The position numbers and the translations under genes were made by a program. The notes below the pieces were generated by a model. The model saw only the letters and a list, made by a program, of their open reading frames with translations. It ran no database searches and was not told the DNA's origin. A stretch of DNA of 62,787 nucleotides from Hyphomicrobiales bacterium. GTDB taxonomy: Bacteria; Pseudomonadota; Alphaproteobacteria; Rhizobiales; Beijerinckiaceae. Below, piece after piece: positions 19,317 to 29,038 of the stretch; the stretch's first letter is position 1, and each line of letters starts with the position of its first letter. The DNA lies in assembly GCA_019247605.1 (NCBI GenBank), contig JAFBAS010000012.1, positions 1-62,787 on the forward strand, in the 5' to 3' direction.

Positions 19317-20924
19317 GTGAGCATCCTCAAACCGAAGCTCGAGGCGAAATCTCCCGCTCTTGCCGAGAACGCCGCCGAATGGACGAAGCTCGTAGCCGAG
19401 CTTCGGGCACGGCGCTCCGCAGCTGCGGAAGGCGGCCCTGCGCGCGCGCGCGAGCGGCACAAATCGCGTGGCAAGCTGCTGCCGCGCCAGCGCGTGATGC
19501 AGCTTCTCGATCCGGGCTCCCCCTTTCTCGAGATTGGTCTTCTCGCGGCGAACGGGATGTACGGCGACGACATCCACGCTGCCGGGATCATTTGCGGCAT
19601 CGGGCGAGTCGAGCGTCGCGAGGTGATGGTCGTCTGCAACGATTCGACGATCAAGGGCGGCACGTATTTTCCGCTCACGGTCAAGAAGCATCTGCGAGCC
19701 CAGGAGATCGCGCGCGAGAACCGCCTCCCTTGCGTCTACCTTGTGGATTCAGGGGGTGCGAACCTGCCGCATCAGACGGAGGTCTTCCCGGATCGCGAGC
19801 ATTTCGGGCGCATCTTCTTCAACCAGGCCAACTTGTCGGCGCTCGGCATTCCGCAAATCGCGGTGGTGATGGGCTCTTGCACTGCGGGCGGCGCCTATGT
19901 GCCGGCGATGTCCGACGAAACCATCATCGTGCGCAAGCAAGGCACGATCTTCCTCGCGGGCCCCCCTCTGGTGAAGGCAGCGACCGGCGAGGTGGTGACG
20001 GCCGAAGAACTCGGCGGCGCCGATGTGCACGCCCGCCGATCCGGTGTCGCCGACCACTACGCCGTCGATGATGCCCATGCGCTCGCGATCTGCCGGCGCA
20101 GCGTCGCCAATCTCAACACGCAAAAGAAGGTCGACTTGGCCCTCACGGAGCCGCGCGAGCCCTTGCACCCGCCGACCGAGCTCGAGGCGATCGTACCCAC
20201 CGACCTCAAGAAGCAATATGACCCGCGCGAGATCATCGCGCGCCTCGTGGACGGGTCGGAGTTCGACGAGTTCAAGGCGCTCTATGGACAAACCCTGGTG
20301 ACTGGCTTCGCCAGGCTCAACGGCATGCCGGTCGGCATCCTCGCCAATGCCGGCATCCTTTTTTCCGAAAGCGCGCTGAAGGGCGCGCATTTCATCGAGC
20401 TTTGTTGCCAAAGACGCATTCCCCTCCTCTTCCTCCAGAACATCTCAGGCTTCATGGTGGGACGCGAATATGAGGCTGGCGGCATCGCGAAGGATGGCGC
20501 GAAGCTCGTCACCGCCGTCGCCACGGCGCGTGTGCCGAAGCTCACCTTGATCGTCGGGGGTTCTTATGGTGCCGGAAACTACGGCATGTGTGGGCGCGCC
20601 TATCAGCCGCGCTTCCTCTTCATGTGGCCGAACGCGCGCATCTCGGTGATGGGCGGTGAGCAGGCAGCGAGCGTGCTCGCGACGGTGCGCCGCGACAATA
20701 TCGAAGCAGAAGGTAAGAAATGGAGCGTCGAGGAAGAGACCGAGTTCAAGGTTCCGATCCGTGCCCGCTACGAAGAGGAAGGCTCGCCCTACTACGCCAC
20801 CGCGCGCCTCTGGGACGACGGCATCATCCTGCCTTCCGAGACGCGCACCGTGCTTTCCCTTGCGCTCTCCGCCTGCCTCAACGCGCCCATTGAAGAGACA
20901 AAGTTCGGAGTCTTCAGGATGTGA
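19317..20924 (+). CDS. mccB: Acyl-CoA carboxylase, carboxyltransferase (beta) subunit, methylcrotonyl-CoA type
   Basis: A 535-residue carboxyltransferase with two crotonase-like halves. The first has [17 protein letters not shown] and the second [16 protein letters not shown]. Length and the GIGRVEGREV-like region match methylcrotonyl-CoA carboxylase beta, which carboxylates 3-methylcrotonyl-CoA in leucine breakdown; propionyl- or geranyl-CoA carboxylase subunits look similar. The start is GTG at 19317. The biotin-carrying alpha subunit follows 161 bases downstream. The isovaleryl-CoA dehydrogenase, hydratase and HMG-CoA lyase that often accompany it are not in the window. Confidence 0.88.
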   Translation: MSILKPKLEAKSPALAENAAEWTKLVAELRARRSAAAEGGPARARERHKSRGKLLPRQRVMQLLDPGSPFLEIGLLAANGMYGDDIHAAGIICGIGRVERREVMVVCNDSTIKGGTYFPLTVKKHLRAQEIARENRLPCVYLVDSGGANLPHQTEVFPDREHFGRIFFNQANLSALGIPQIAVVMGSCTAGGAYVPAMSDETIIVRKQGTIFLAGPPLVKAATGEVVTAEELGGADVHARRSGVADHYAVDDAHALAICRRSVANLNTQKKVDLALTEPREPLHPPTELEAIVPTDLKKQYDPREIIARLVDGSEFDEFKALYGQTLVTGFARLNGMPVGILANAGILFSESALKGAHFIELCCQRRIPLLFLQNISGFMVGREYEAGGIAKDGAKLVTAVATARVPKLTLIVGGSYGAGNYGMCGRAYQPRFLFMWPNARISVMGGEQAASVLATVRRDNIEAEGKKWSVEEETEFKVPIRARYEEEGSPYYATARLWDDGIILPSETRTVLSLALSACLNAPIEETKFGVFRM

Positions 20925-21085
20925 GCGCGGGTTGCCTTCGCGCACCTGGCGAGGCTGCCTTCATGGGGGAGGAACGCTCCTCATTTTCGCCCGCTCTCTG
21001 CCTGCGGCCGCCCCGGCTCGCCCCTTGAGCTTCATCTTCCCTGCGCGGTAGCTTTGGCGCACGCGCATGCCCGAAGGATAAGCCC

Positions 21086-23122
21086 ATGTTCTCTTCCGTC
21101 CTCATCGCCAATCGAGGCGAGATCGCCTGCCGCGTGATCCGCACGGCGAAGCGAATCGGGCTTCGAACCATCGCGGTCTATTCGGCGGCGGATGCCGGAG
21201 CGCCTCATGTCCATCTTGCGGACGAGGCCCATCTCATCGGACCGCCGGCGGCAGTCGAGAGCTATCTGCGCGCCGACAAGATCATCGAGGTAGCGCTTGC
21301 CTCTCAAGCCGCCGCCATTCATCCCGGCTACGGCTTCCTTTCCGAGAACGCCGAATTCGCCGAGGCCTGTGCGCAGGCCGGGATCATCTTCATCGGTCCG
21401 CCGGCGTCGGCGATCCGCGCCATGGGGCTCAAGGACGCGGCCAAGGCGCTCGTCGAAAAAGCAGGCGTGCCTGTCGTTCCTGGATATCACGGCGCCCGCC
21501 AGGAGCCGGACTTCCTGCGCCAGAAGGCTTATGAGACGGGCTATCCGGTCTTGATCAAGGCCATCGCCGGCGGGGGCGGCAAGGGGATGCGCCGCGTCGA
21601 CCGCCAACAGGATTTCGACGCCGCGCTCGCCTCGGCGCAGCGCGAGGCGACGAGCGCCTTCGGTGATCCGCGCGTGCTGATCGAGAAATACATCTCTTCC
21701 CCTCGACACATCGAGATGCAGGTCTTCGCCGATGCCCACGGTCATGCGCTGCACCTATTCGAGCGCGACTGCTCGCTCCAGCGCCGTCATCAGAAGGTGA
21801 TCGAGGAGGCGCCCGCGCCCGGCATGACGCCCGAGGTTCGACGCGCCATGGGCGACGCCGCCGTCGAGGCGGCGCGCGCCGCGGGGTACGTGGGCGCCGG
21901 CACTGTCGAGTTCATCGCCGACGGCCGGGGCGCACTGCGCCCGGACGGCTTCTACTTCATGGAGATGAACACGCGTTTGCAGGTGGAGCACCCCGTGACC
22001 GAGGCGATCACGGGCCTCGATTTGGTCGAGTGGCAGCTGCGGGTCGCGGGCGGCGAGGCGCTGGCCTTGGACCAGGAGGATCTCCTCGTCGACGGCCACG
22101 CCGTCGAGGCGCGACTTTACGCCGAAGACCCGGAGAGGAGTTTCCTTCCCTCGACCGGCAGGCTCGTGGCGCTCAAGCTGCCGAGCGGAGAAGGCGTGCG
22201 GGTCGACTCAGGTGTGGCGGAAGGTGGCGAGGTCACCCCCTTCTACGACCCGATGATCGCGAAGATCATCGCGCATGGCGGCTCGCGCGATCAGGCGCTC
22301 GAGCGGCTCTCCGCCGCGCTCGCCTCGACCATCGTCGCCGGACCGAAATGCAACGTCGCCTTTCTCAAGGCGCTCGTGGACGCGGAGGAGTTTCGCGAAG
22401 GCGCGGTCGACACCGGCTTCATCGAACGCAACCTCGAAACTCTCGGCGCCACGCCCCAGCCCGCCGATCCGCAGGCGATCGCCGCGGGCGCGGCGCAGCT
22501 CTTGCGCATGGATTACGAGAAAGCCAATCCGTCGCTTCTCGTGCGCGGACGGCTCGGCTCTCACGAATGGCTCTACGACCCTTGGGGCTCGCGAAAGGGT
22601 TTCGAGCTCGCCGGACGCCGGCACACCGTGGTGCCTGTCGAGACCGAGACCGGCAAGACGAACATCGATCTATTCTTCGACGATGACGGCCCGCATCTTC
22701 TCGCACCGGGGCAGAGAGAGGAGACTTGGCCCGACGCCGAATGGAACGCCTCGCTGCGCCTTGCCGAGCTCGGCGACGGCTCGGGCGTTGTGGTTCGCGG
22801 TTCGGGCAAAGTCTTCGTCATTTGCAAGGGGCGCCAGACGAGCGTCGCCCTCGTCGATCCGCTCGATGTCGACCTCGAGCATCTCGATGGCGATGCGGGC
22901 GGGCAGGTGAAATCCCCCATGCACGGAAAGCTCGTGGCGCTTCTCGTTGGCAAGGGCGACGAGGTGGCGAAAGGTCAGCTTCTCGCCGTGGTCGAGGCCA
23001 TGAAGATGGAGCACGCGCTCACCGCGCCGATGGCCGGCGTGGTGTCGGAGGTCCTCGCGAGAGAAGGCGAGCAGGTCAGCGAAGGCGCACGTCTCATGAC
23101 CGTAACGCCTGAGCAAGAGTGA
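21086..23122 (+). CDS. mccA: Acyl-CoA carboxylase, biotin carboxylase/biotin carrier (alpha) subunit, methylcrotonyl-CoA type
   Basis: A 678-residue protein with biotin carboxylase domains (IANRGEIACRVIRTAKR at the N-terminus; glycine-rich ATP loop GGGGKGMRRV near 170; EMNTRLQVEHPVTE near 290) and a C-terminal biotinyl domain with EAMKMEH around residue 638, the Lys being biotinylated. Together with the upstream beta subunit it would form the alpha6beta6 carboxylase. AAGGATA precedes the ATG. It ends three bases from the convergent vapC stop, leaving no room for an ordinary terminator. Confidence 0.9.
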   Translation: MFSSVLIANRGEIACRVIRTAKRIGLRTIAVYSAADAGAPHVHLADEAHLIGPPAAVESYLRADKIIEVALASQAAAIHPGYGFLSENAEFAEACAQAGIIFIGPPASAIRAMGLKDAAKALVEKAGVPVVPGYHGARQEPDFLRQKAYETGYPVLIKAIAGGGGKGMRRVDRQQDFDAALASAQREATSAFGDPRVLIEKYISSPRHIEMQVFADAHGHALHLFERDCSLQRRHQKVIEEAPAPGMTPEVRRAMGDAAVEAARAAGYVGAGTVEFIADGRGALRPDGFYFMEMNTRLQVEHPVTEAITGLDLVEWQLRVAGGEALALDQEDLLVDGHAVEARLYAEDPERSFLPSTGRLVALKLPSGEGVRVDSGVAEGGEVTPFYDPMIAKIIAHGGSRDQALERLSAALASTIVAGPKCNVAFLKALVDAEEFREGAVDTGFIERNLETLGATPQPADPQAIAAGAAQLLRMDYEKANPSLLVRGRLGSHEWLYDPWGSRKGFELAGRRHTVVPVETETGKTNIDLFFDDDGPHLLAPGQREETWPDAEWNASLRLAELGDGSGVVVRGSGKVFVICKGRQTSVALVDPLDVDLEHLDGDAGGQVKSPMHGKLVALLVGKGDEVAKGQLLAVVEAMKMEHALTAPMAGVVSEVLAREGEQVSEGARLMTVTPEQE

Positions 23123-23125
23123 GAC

Positions 23126-23536
23126 TTAGGTTGCCCAATCCATGACGATTAGACCTGGAACGCGCTCGAACTCCTTACGATTGGCCGTGACCAACGAGGC
23201 GTCCGCGCGACGTGCCTGCGCTGCGATGAGCGCATCGTAAGGACCGATCGGCGTTGCCTGTCGACGCAGATACGCGCGAATATCCGCCGCTGCTCGTCCA
23301 TCCGCCTGCTCGAATGAAATGAGTTCGAGTCCGCCTGCCGCCACGAATAACGCGATCTTGTTCTCGTTTTCCGCACGGCGCTCACTGCATGCCGCGCCAT
23401 ACATGAGTTCGTGATAGACGATCATCGAAAGGCCAAGCGGAATTCCCGCCAGCCGCGTCATATTAAACTGTGCTCGTATTCTCGGCCGATCACCATTGAT
23501 GAGCGCAATCGCGACATTGGTGTCGAGATGGATCAC
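23126..23536 (-). CDS. vapC: VapC-type PIN-domain ribonuclease toxin
   Basis: A 136-residue PIN domain. The acidic residues of the metal site are visible: Asp5 (MIHLDTN), Glu43 (IVYHELMYG) and Asp101 (GPYDALIAAQA), with VTANRKEF near the end. VapC toxins cut tRNA or rRNA and are held inactive by VapB. The GTG start overlaps the vapB stop as GTGA, typical of coupled toxin-antitoxin pairs. The pair lies between core genes, as such modules often do. Confidence 0.9.
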   Translation of the reverse strand: MIHLDTNVAIALINGDRPRIRAQFNMTRLAGIPLGLSMIVYHELMYGAACSERRAENENKIALFVAAGGLELISFEQADGRAAADIRAYLRRQATPIGPYDALIAAQARRADASLVTANRKEFERVPGLIVMDWAT

Positions 23537-23778
23537 CGTTTGAAGCTCGGCCGGTCATCAGGCATCTGAGGCTGCTCGCGGCCCTGAGGCATGAAAGGCG
23601 TATCGCCAAGCCCATCGATGTCTTCCCAGGGCATCGGGGCGAGGGGCGCGAGCGGCTCCAGGATGACGCGATCTCCAACCTTGGTGATCCGCACTTCCCG
23701 CCCCTCGAAGCGATATTCCTTGGGCAAGCGCACGGCTTGACTGCGCCCGTGCGTGAATAGTTTGGCGGTCGTGCTCAT
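23533..23778 (-). CDS. vapB: VapB-type AbrB-fold antitoxin
   Basis: An 81-residue protein with an N-terminal AbrB/SpoVT fold (AKLFTHGRSQAVRLPKEYRFEGREVRI, residues 5-31) for DNA binding and a C-terminal tail rich in Pro, Asp and Met (from about residue 45) that would wrap around VapC. It represses its own operon in known systems. Directly upstream, 23790-23834, are a tandem 15-base repeat and an inverted repeat that fit such an operator. Confidence 0.9.
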   Translation of the reverse strand: MSTTAKLFTHGRSQAVRLPKEYRFEGREVRITKVGDRVILEPLAPLAPMPWEDIDGLGDTPFMPQGREQPQMPDDRPSFKR

Positions 23779-23789
23779 ATGCGCGCCTC

Positions 23790-23834
23790 GGCAATGATAT
23801 CTACGGCAATGATATCTACCATACGATAGATATC
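23790..23834. promoter_or_regulatory. vapBC operator: tandem and inverted repeats
   Basis: GGCAATGATATCTAC occurs twice head to tail (23790-23804 and 23805-23819) with no mismatch. The second copy's GATATCTA (23811-23818) is matched by TAGATATC (23827-23834) across eight bases, a perfect inverted repeat. The block ends 12 bases before the vapB ATG and is AT-rich in GC-rich surroundings. VapB antitoxins bind such repeats to autoregulate. Binding here is inferred from position and symmetry. Confidence 0.7.
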
Positions 23835-23893
23835 CCTTGACGATCCGTCAACGCAAGCCTAACGAGCGCTGCCTTTGGGGGCCGATCTTAAAT

Positions 23894-24589
23894 TTACCCG
23901 CATTCGACGATCTTGCCGTCTTGGAGCGTCACACGTCGATCCATGCGGGCGGCGAGATCGGTATTGTGCGTCGCCACGAGCGCCGCGAGGCCTGTCGCGC
24001 GCACGATCGCGCCCAGCATGGCGAAGACGCGCTCGGCGGTGGGCGGGTCGAGATTGCCGGTCGGCTCGTCGGCAAGCAGCACGCGCGGCGCGTTGGCGAT
24101 GGCGCGCGCGATCGCGACGCGCTGCTGCTCACCGCCCGAGAGAGCGGCCGGGCGATGCCCCTCGCGCTCCTTCAGCCCGAGCACGCGCAAAAGCTCGGAG
24201 GCTCGGACGCGGGCCTCGCGACGCGGCAACCCCTTGATCATCTGCGGAAGCATGACGTTCTCGAGCGCGGAAAATTCGCCCAAAAGATGATGGAATTGGT
24301 AGACGAAGCCGATCGCCTCTCGGCGAAGGCGAGTGCGCGCGGTATCGTCAAGCGCGGCGGAAGAGAGATTGTCGACGATCACGTCGCCGCCGTCCGGCCG
24401 CTCGAGCAGTCCCGCGATGTGCAAAAGCGTGGATTTGCCGGCGCCGGACGGGGCGACGAGCGCGACCATCTCACCAGGCGCGAGCACGAGATCGGCACCG
24501 GTGAGGATGTGAAGCTTCGCATCGCCTTGGCGATAATGCCGCTCGACCCCGACAAGCGCGAGTGGCGCTCCCTCGGCTGCCTCAGCCAC
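23894..24589 (-). CDS. lolD: Lipoprotein-releasing ABC transporter ATP-binding protein LolD
   Basis: A 231-residue ABC ATPase of the LolD/MacB group that powers release of lipoproteins from the inner membrane. Walker A is APSGAGKST (the first residue Ala rather than Gly), the signature is [15 protein letters not shown] and Walker B is [12 protein letters not shown]. The GTG start at 24589 overlaps the end of lolC by eight bases (GTGGCTGA), so translation is coupled. Upstream in-frame residues inside lolC were excluded. Confidence 0.93.
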   Translation of the reverse strand: MAEAAEGAPLALVGVERHYRQGDAKLHILTGADLVLAPGEMVALVAPSGAGKSTLLHIAGLLERPDGGDVIVDNLSSAALDDTARTRLRREAIGFVYQFHHLLGEFSALENVMLPQMIKGLPRREARVRASELLRVLGLKEREGHRPAALSGGEQQRVAIARAIANAPRVLLADEPTGNLDPPTAERVFAMLGAIVRATGLAALVATHNTDLAARMDRRVTLQDGKIVECG

Positions 24590-25856
24590 GGCGCAATTGT
24601 TCCACGGGATCGAGCGCGGCGGCCTTCCAGGCAGGGTAGAGCGTGGCAAGCACGGAAAGTGCGAGCGCGGTCACGGTGATGGTCGCGACCTCGCGCCAAT
24701 CGAGCTCGGCGGGCAATTGCGAGAGGAAATAGAGCTCGGGCGGAAACAGATTGGTGCTCGTGAGGCGCGAGAGGAATTGACGGATCGTCTCGACATTCAA
24801 GGTGAGCACGAGCCCGAGAACGAAGCCGGCGAGCGTGCCCACGACGCCGATCGCGCCGCCCGTGACGAGGAAGACGCGCAGGATCGTGCCTTGCGTCGCG
24901 CCCATCGTCCGCAAGATCGCGATGGCCGAGCCCTTGTCCTTCACCAACATGATCATGCCCGAGATGATGTTGAGCGCGGCTACGAGAACGATCAACATCA
25001 AGATCAGGAACATGACGTTGCGTTCGACCTCGAGCGCGCTGAAAAAGGTTCGGTTCGTCTGCCGCCAATCGGTGAGCAGGACGGGCCTGCCGGCCGCCTT
25101 CTCGATGAGCGGTCGCATCTCGTCGACGCGACCGGGATCGTCGATGTAGATTTCGATGACGCTCGCCTCGCCATGCTTGTCGAAGAAGCTGTCGGCCTGC
25201 TCGAAGGGGATGAAGACCGACGAGGAATCGAGCAAAGACATGCCGATCTCAAATTCGGCGACGATGGTGAAGGCCTTCAGGCGCGGCACGACCCCCATCG
25301 GCGTTGCCGAGCCGCGCGGCTGGATGAGCGTGATCTTGTCCCCGACGTTCAGACCGAGCTGCACCGCAAGCCGCGTGCCGATCACAGCATTTGCCCCCTC
25401 GTCGAAATCCTCGAGGCCACCCCCGCGAATATTATCTGCGACACCTGGCACCTTCGCGAGGTCGGAGCCTGCCATGCCGCGCACCAATACGCCCGAATTG
25501 CCAACAGGCGATGAGGCAAGCGCCTGGCCTTCGATGAAGCCCTTGGCCGAGACCACGCCCGGCACCTTCAAGATGCGTTCAACTACGTCCTTGTAATCGG
25601 TGAGCGGGTATTCGATCGGCTGTATTAAAACATGGCCATTGAGACCAAGAAGCTTCGAGTAGAGCTCCTTGCGGAAGCCGTTCATCACCGACATCACCAC
25701 GATCAACGTCGCGACGCCGAGCATCACGCCCAAGAAAGAAAAAATGGCGATGACCGAGATGACGCCGTCCTCGCCATGCGGACGCAGATAGCGAAACGCC
25801 AGCATGCGCTCGATCGCCGAAAACGCGCGTGGAGAGCTTACGGCTTCGGCGGCCAT
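24582..25856 (-). CDS. lolC: Lipoprotein-releasing ABC transporter permease (LolC/LolE family)
   Basis: A 424-residue permease with four membrane spans: one at about residues 30-55 and three in the C-terminal FtsX domain (about 275-415), separated by a large periplasmic domain. It forms the Lol complex with LolD and hands lipoproteins to LolA. Only one permease gene is present, so the complex is likely a homodimer of this LolC/E hybrid, as in other alphaproteobacteria. It is 81 bases downstream of proS, a conserved rhizobial arrangement. Confidence 0.93.
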   Translation of the reverse strand: MAAEAVSSPRAFSAIERMLAFRYLRPHGEDGVISVIAIFSFLGVMLGVATLIVVMSVMNGFRKELYSKLLGLNGHVLIQPIEYPLTDYKDVVERILKVPGVVSAKGFIEGQALASSPVGNSGVLVRGMAGSDLAKVPGVADNIRGGGLEDFDEGANAVIGTRLAVQLGLNVGDKITLIQPRGSATPMGVVPRLKAFTIVAEFEIGMSLLDSSSVFIPFEQADSFFDKHGEASVIEIYIDDPGRVDEMRPLIEKAAGRPVLLTDWRQTNRTFFSALEVERNVMFLILMLIVLVAALNIISGMIMLVKDKGSAIAILRTMGATQGTILRVFLVTGGAIGVVGTLAGFVLGLVLTLNVETIRQFLSRLTSTNLFPPELYFLSQLPAELDWREVATITVTALALSVLATLYPAWKAAALDPVEQLRRG

Positions 25857-25937
25857 GCGCGTCTCACTGCTCCCTTGCGCCGCACCTCGAATCGCGCGTC
25901 GCGAGGCGGGCGCCTCGGCGTCTCAAGCCTGACCCGC

Positions 25938-27263
25938 TCATGCACCGACAAGCATCCGTAGGGCGTCCTCCATCGAGACCGAGGAACGCTCGCCCGTCGC
26001 GCGCCGTTTCATCTCGACCTGCCCCTGGCCCAGGCCTTTCGGCCCCACGATGACCTGCCATGGCAGACCGATCAGATCGGCGGTGGCGAATTTCGCGCCG
26101 GGCCGCTCTTCGGTGTCGTCGACGAGAGGCTCCTTGCCTTTCGCCACAAGCGCGCGCTCGATCTCTTCGCAAGCCACGTCGCAGGCGCTGTCGCCCGGCC
26201 GCAAATTTAAGATGGACGCGTCGAAGGGCGCGACCGCTTCGGGCCAGATGATGCCGGCCTCATCGTGAGAGGCCTCGATCACTGCCGCGACCAGGCGCGA
26301 AGGCCCGATGCCGTAAGAGCCCATGTGCACGGGCCGCTCGGTTCCGTCCGGCCCCGCCACGACGGCCTTCATGGGCTCGGAATATTTCGTGCCGAAATAA
26401 AAGATGTGGCCGACCTCGATGCCGCGCGCCGTCACCTGCTTGTCCTTGGGCACCGCCGCGAATGCGTCGCGATCATGCTTTTCCGAGGTCGCCGCATAGA
26501 GCGAGGTCCACTTCGAAACAATATTCTCGAGGGCGTTGGCATCGTCGAAATTCGTGCCGGGTCCAGGAACGGGAAAGTCCAGATAGTCCCTGTGGCAATA
26601 GACCTCGCTCTCTCCGGTCGAGGCGAGGATGATGAACTCATGGCTCATGTCTCCGCCTATCGGGCCGGATTCGGCCCGCATGGGAATGGATTTGAGGCCG
26701 AGGCGCTCGAAGGTCCGCAGATAAGCGACGAACATCTTGTTGTAGGAATGCCGCGCGCCTTCCTGGTCAAGGTCGAAAGAGTAGGCGTCCTTCATCAGGA
26801 ATTCTCGCGAGCGCATCGTGCCGAAGCGTGGCCTGACCTCGTCGCGAAACTTCCATTGGATGTGGTAGAGGTTGAGCGGCAGGTGCTTATACGAGCGGAC
26901 GGAGGCGCGGAAAATTTCCGTGATCATTTCCTCGTTCGTCGGGCCGAAGAGCATCTCTCGTTCGTGGCGATCGCTGATCCGGAGCATCTCCTTGCCGTAA
27001 GCGTCGTAACGCCCGCTTTCGCGCCATAGCTCGGCCGATTGGATGGTGGGCATCAGCAATTCGAGGGCGCCGGAGCGATCCTGCTCCTGCCTGACGACAG
27101 CCGTGATCTTGGCGAGCGCGCGGTGGCCGAACGGTAACCATGCATAGATGCCGGCGCTCTCCTGGCGCACCATGCCGGCGCGCAGCATCAGCCTGTGCGA
27201 GACGATCTCGGCATCCTTGGGCGTTTCACGCAAGATCGGCAGAAAGTAACGGGAAAGATGCAT
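25938..27263 (-). CDS. proS: Proline--tRNA ligase (short, editing-domain-less type)
   Basis: A 441-residue class II synthetase charging tRNA-Pro. Motif 2 includes [20 protein letters not shown] and motif 3 is [16 protein letters not shown]. The usual editing insertion of about 180 residues between motifs 2 and 3 is missing, as in the alphaproteobacterial form, so clearance of Ala-tRNA-Pro needs a separate factor. The ATG at 27263 gives the family N-terminus [20 protein letters not shown] longer frame upstream reads into the AT-rich gap and has no similarity. Confidence 0.95.
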   Translation of the reverse strand: MHLSRYFLPILRETPKDAEIVSHRLMLRAGMVRQESAGIYAWLPFGHRALAKITAVVRQEQDRSGALELLMPTIQSAELWRESGRYDAYGKEMLRISDRHEREMLFGPTNEEMITEIFRASVRSYKHLPLNLYHIQWKFRDEVRPRFGTMRSREFLMKDAYSFDLDQEGARHSYNKMFVAYLRTFERLGLKSIPMRAESGPIGGDMSHEFIILASTGESEVYCHRDYLDFPVPGPGTNFDDANALENIVSKWTSLYAATSEKHDRDAFAAVPKDKQVTARGIEVGHIFYFGTKYSEPMKAVVAGPDGTERPVHMGSYGIGPSRLVAAVIEASHDEAGIIWPEAVAPFDASILNLRPGDSACDVACEEIERALVAKGKEPLVDDTEERPGAKFATADLIGLPWQVIVGPKGLGQGQVEMKRRATGERSSVSMEDALRMLVGA

Positions 27264-27483
27264 AGTGGCCTGGTGCCTGCTGGAGAATCGAGCCGCGAGC
27301 CGCAAAATCACAAACCCCAAGCGGGTTTCAAACACAAGCCGTTCCTTTCTGCGGAGCGCGTGAAAGGGAACCGATACGCTTTCGATCCAACGCGCGAAAT
27401 CGTGATTTCGCGATTGCAAAAATTGCAAAAAAAATTTCGCAAAACACCACATCTCCAGCGTGACAAGCCGCGGAGGCGATGCT

Positions 27484-27626
27484 ATGCATTTGTGCAGACT
27501 GGCTATGCGTTCAGCAGGCCAGTGGCCCAAGTCTTGGGAGGAACGCTGGCCTCGACCGCTTTGCGGCAGACGGAATCGGCGAACAAAAAGCCCTCAAAAG
27601 CAGAGCTGCGGCTCTGCTTTTCTTTT
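27484..27626 (+). ncRNA. Candidate small RNA in the proS-upstream gap
   Basis: No gene fits the 416 bases between proS and the solute-binding protein. On the plus strand a chain of hairpins is seen: TGCA-TTTG-TGCA (27485-27496); an eight-pair stem GGCCAGTG/CGCTGGCC (27517-27524 with 27544-27551, one G-U pair) enclosing CCCAA-GTC-TTGGG (27526-27538); CCGC-TTT-GCGG (27556-27566); then a strong terminator (27596-27626). An AT-rich stretch (27415-27445) lies before it and could hold a promoter. It matches no RNA family known to me. A minus-strand transcript would fold similarly, so strand is uncertain. Confidence 0.4.
27596..27626 (+). terminator. Intrinsic terminator, possibly bidirectional
   Basis: AAAAGCAGAGC (27596-27606) pairs perfectly with GCTCTGCTTTT (27611-27621) over the four-base loop TGCG, followed on the plus strand by CTTTTTG. 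On the minus strand the A-run becomes a U-rich arm and GAGGGCTTTTT follows, so it could also end the transcript of the solute-binding protein gene, whose stop is at 27680. Confidence 0.8.
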
Positions 27627-27679
27627 TGTGCCGTTCACAGCAAAGGCCAGCCGCCCAACAGCTGAGGCGACCCCTCTCG

Positions 27680-28912
27680 TCACTTCTTGAGGAAGGCGCA
27701 GGCTTGCGGATCGGCGGGCAGGAATGCGTCCTTGGACGCAATGGGGCGGACTTTTTTGTAGTAGTCCCAGGCGGCCTTGCTCTCGGCTCGGCTCTTCACC
27801 TGATAAAGCGCGACGTCGTAGAGAACTCGCCCATCCTCGCGAAGCCTCGCGGTTTGGCCGAAATAGTCGATCGGCATCCTGCGCATCGCTTCCATCGCAA
27901 GCTCAGGTGCCTTGGTGCCAGCGGTCGCGATTGCCGCCAGGTAGTGCCTCACCTCGGCATAGGCATTGGCTTGCGCCTTGGTCGGCATGCGCCCGCCGAA
28001 CTCCATCGCGAAGCGCTTGGCGAATGTCCGCGTCGCATCGTTCTCATCCCAATAAAAGCCGGTTGTGACGAAGAGGCCTTGCGCCACCGGCAGGCCCAGC
28101 GAATGCACATCGCTGATGAACAAGAGAAGGCCCGCGAGCTTCTGGCGACCATCTCGCCCCACGCCGAATTCCGCCGCTTGCTTGATCGAGTTGATGGTAT
28201 CTCCGGCCGAATTGGCCAAAGCGATCACATTGGCCTCCGATTGCTGCGCCTGCAGCAAGGGGGAGGCGTAATCGGTCGCGTTCAACGGGTGCAGCGCATG
28301 CCCGACCACGCGCCCGCCCATCTCGGTCACCACCTTGCTGGCCGCGTCCTCCATCGTGTGGCCGAAGGCGAAATCGGCCGTGAGAAAAAACCAGTCCTTG
28401 CGCCCCTCCTGCATGAGGGCGCGCGCCGTGCCGGCGGCGAGCGCGTTGGTGTCATCGGCGAAATGCACCGTGTAGGGCGAGCACTGCCTGCCCGTGAGCT
28501 CGGTCGAGGCGCCCTCGTTGATCAGCAAGATCTTTTTTTCCGAACGCGCCACATTCTGCACGGCGAGTGCGACCGGCGTCACGGGTAGACCGACGATTGC
28601 GTCCACCCCCTCCGTCTCGAACCAGCGTCGCGCCGTCTGAGCCGCGCTGTCGGGCTTGTTCAACGTGTCCGCTTGCACGATTTCGATGGGCTGCCCGAGA
28701 AGCGTGCCGCCCGCGTCCTTCACCGCGAGTTTCACCGCCGCCACCACTCCGGCCCCTCCCGAATCGGCGGCGAAGCCGGAAAGATCCGTCAGCACGCCGA
28801 TCTTTACCGGCGCCTCGGCGGCCTTCGCCGAACCGGGAGCATCGCCGGAGAAAACATCCGCCGCCATGAGTGCTGCCGCGCATCCAAGCGCGACGAGAGC
28901 CTTCGACCGCAT
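27680..28912 (-). CDS. ABC transporter solute-binding protein, branched-chain amino acid/amide type
   Basis: A 410-residue periplasmic protein of the Peripla_BP_6 family. A signal peptide (MRSKALVALGCAAALMAADVFS) precedes the fold start VKIGVLTDLSGFAADSGG, and the IV-QADTLNKPDSAAQTARRWFETEGVDAIVG segment is characteristic. The ATG at 28912 has GGGGAGAA upstream. The family binds amino acids, amides, urea or aromatic acids; no residue fixes the ligand. No matching Liv-type permease or ATPase genes are adjacent; the nearby ABC genes are of another class and run the other way. Confidence 0.85.
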   Translation of the reverse strand: MRSKALVALGCAAALMAADVFSGDAPGSAKAAEAPVKIGVLTDLSGFAADSGGAGVVAAVKLAVKDAGGTLLGQPIEIVQADTLNKPDSAAQTARRWFETEGVDAIVGLPVTPVALAVQNVARSEKKILLINEGASTELTGRQCSPYTVHFADDTNALAAGTARALMQEGRKDWFFLTADFAFGHTMEDAASKVVTEMGGRVVGHALHPLNATDYASPLLQAQQSEANVIALANSAGDTINSIKQAAEFGVGRDGRQKLAGLLLFISDVHSLGLPVAQGLFVTTGFYWDENDATRTFAKRFAMEFGGRMPTKAQANAYAEVRHYLAAIATAGTKAPELAMEAMRRMPIDYFGQTARLREDGRVLYDVALYQVKSRAESKAAWDYYKKVRPIASKDAFLPADPQACAFLKK

Positions 28913-29003
28913 CCTGTTCTCCCCTTGGGCCACGGCGCACCTCAATGAGCGATCCGAGTCGCCCAAGCGGGAGGCAAATAGCAGGGACGCGGATGATCCG
29001 ATA

Positions 29004-29030
29004 GCGCGACCGCAACCGAAGAGGTCGCGC
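29004..29030 (-). terminator. Hairpin after padR (no U-run)
   Basis: GCGCGACC (29004-29011) pairs exactly with GGTCGCGC (29023-29030) around an 11-base loop, starting nine bases past the padR stop. A U-tract is lacking on the minus strand, so it may stabilise the mRNA end rather than terminate alone. Confidence 0.4.
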
Positions 29031-29038
29031 CGATCTCC

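Noticed and set aside
21081-23122. mccA as pyruvate or acetyl-CoA carboxylase subunit
   Set aside because: It has both biotin carboxylase and carrier domains in about 680 residues, next to a matching carboxyltransferase, unlike AccC or the longer pyruvate carboxylase.
23126-23834. VapBC as part of a defence island
   Set aside because: Flanked on both sides by core genes (mccA, lolD) with no mobile or defence genes nearby.
24460-24490. LolD Walker A begins with Ala instead of Gly
   Set aside because: The essential Gly-Lys-Ser/Thr part is intact, and this form is known in rhizobial LolD; not a defect.
27264-27679. Possible tRNA in the structured gap
   Set aside because: Hairpins do not form a cloverleaf, there is no TTCRA T-loop and no acceptor stem.
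27479-28588. A long plus-strand frame across the RNA candidate and the solute-binding protein gene
   Set aside because: It runs antisense through a well supported gene and lacks family features.
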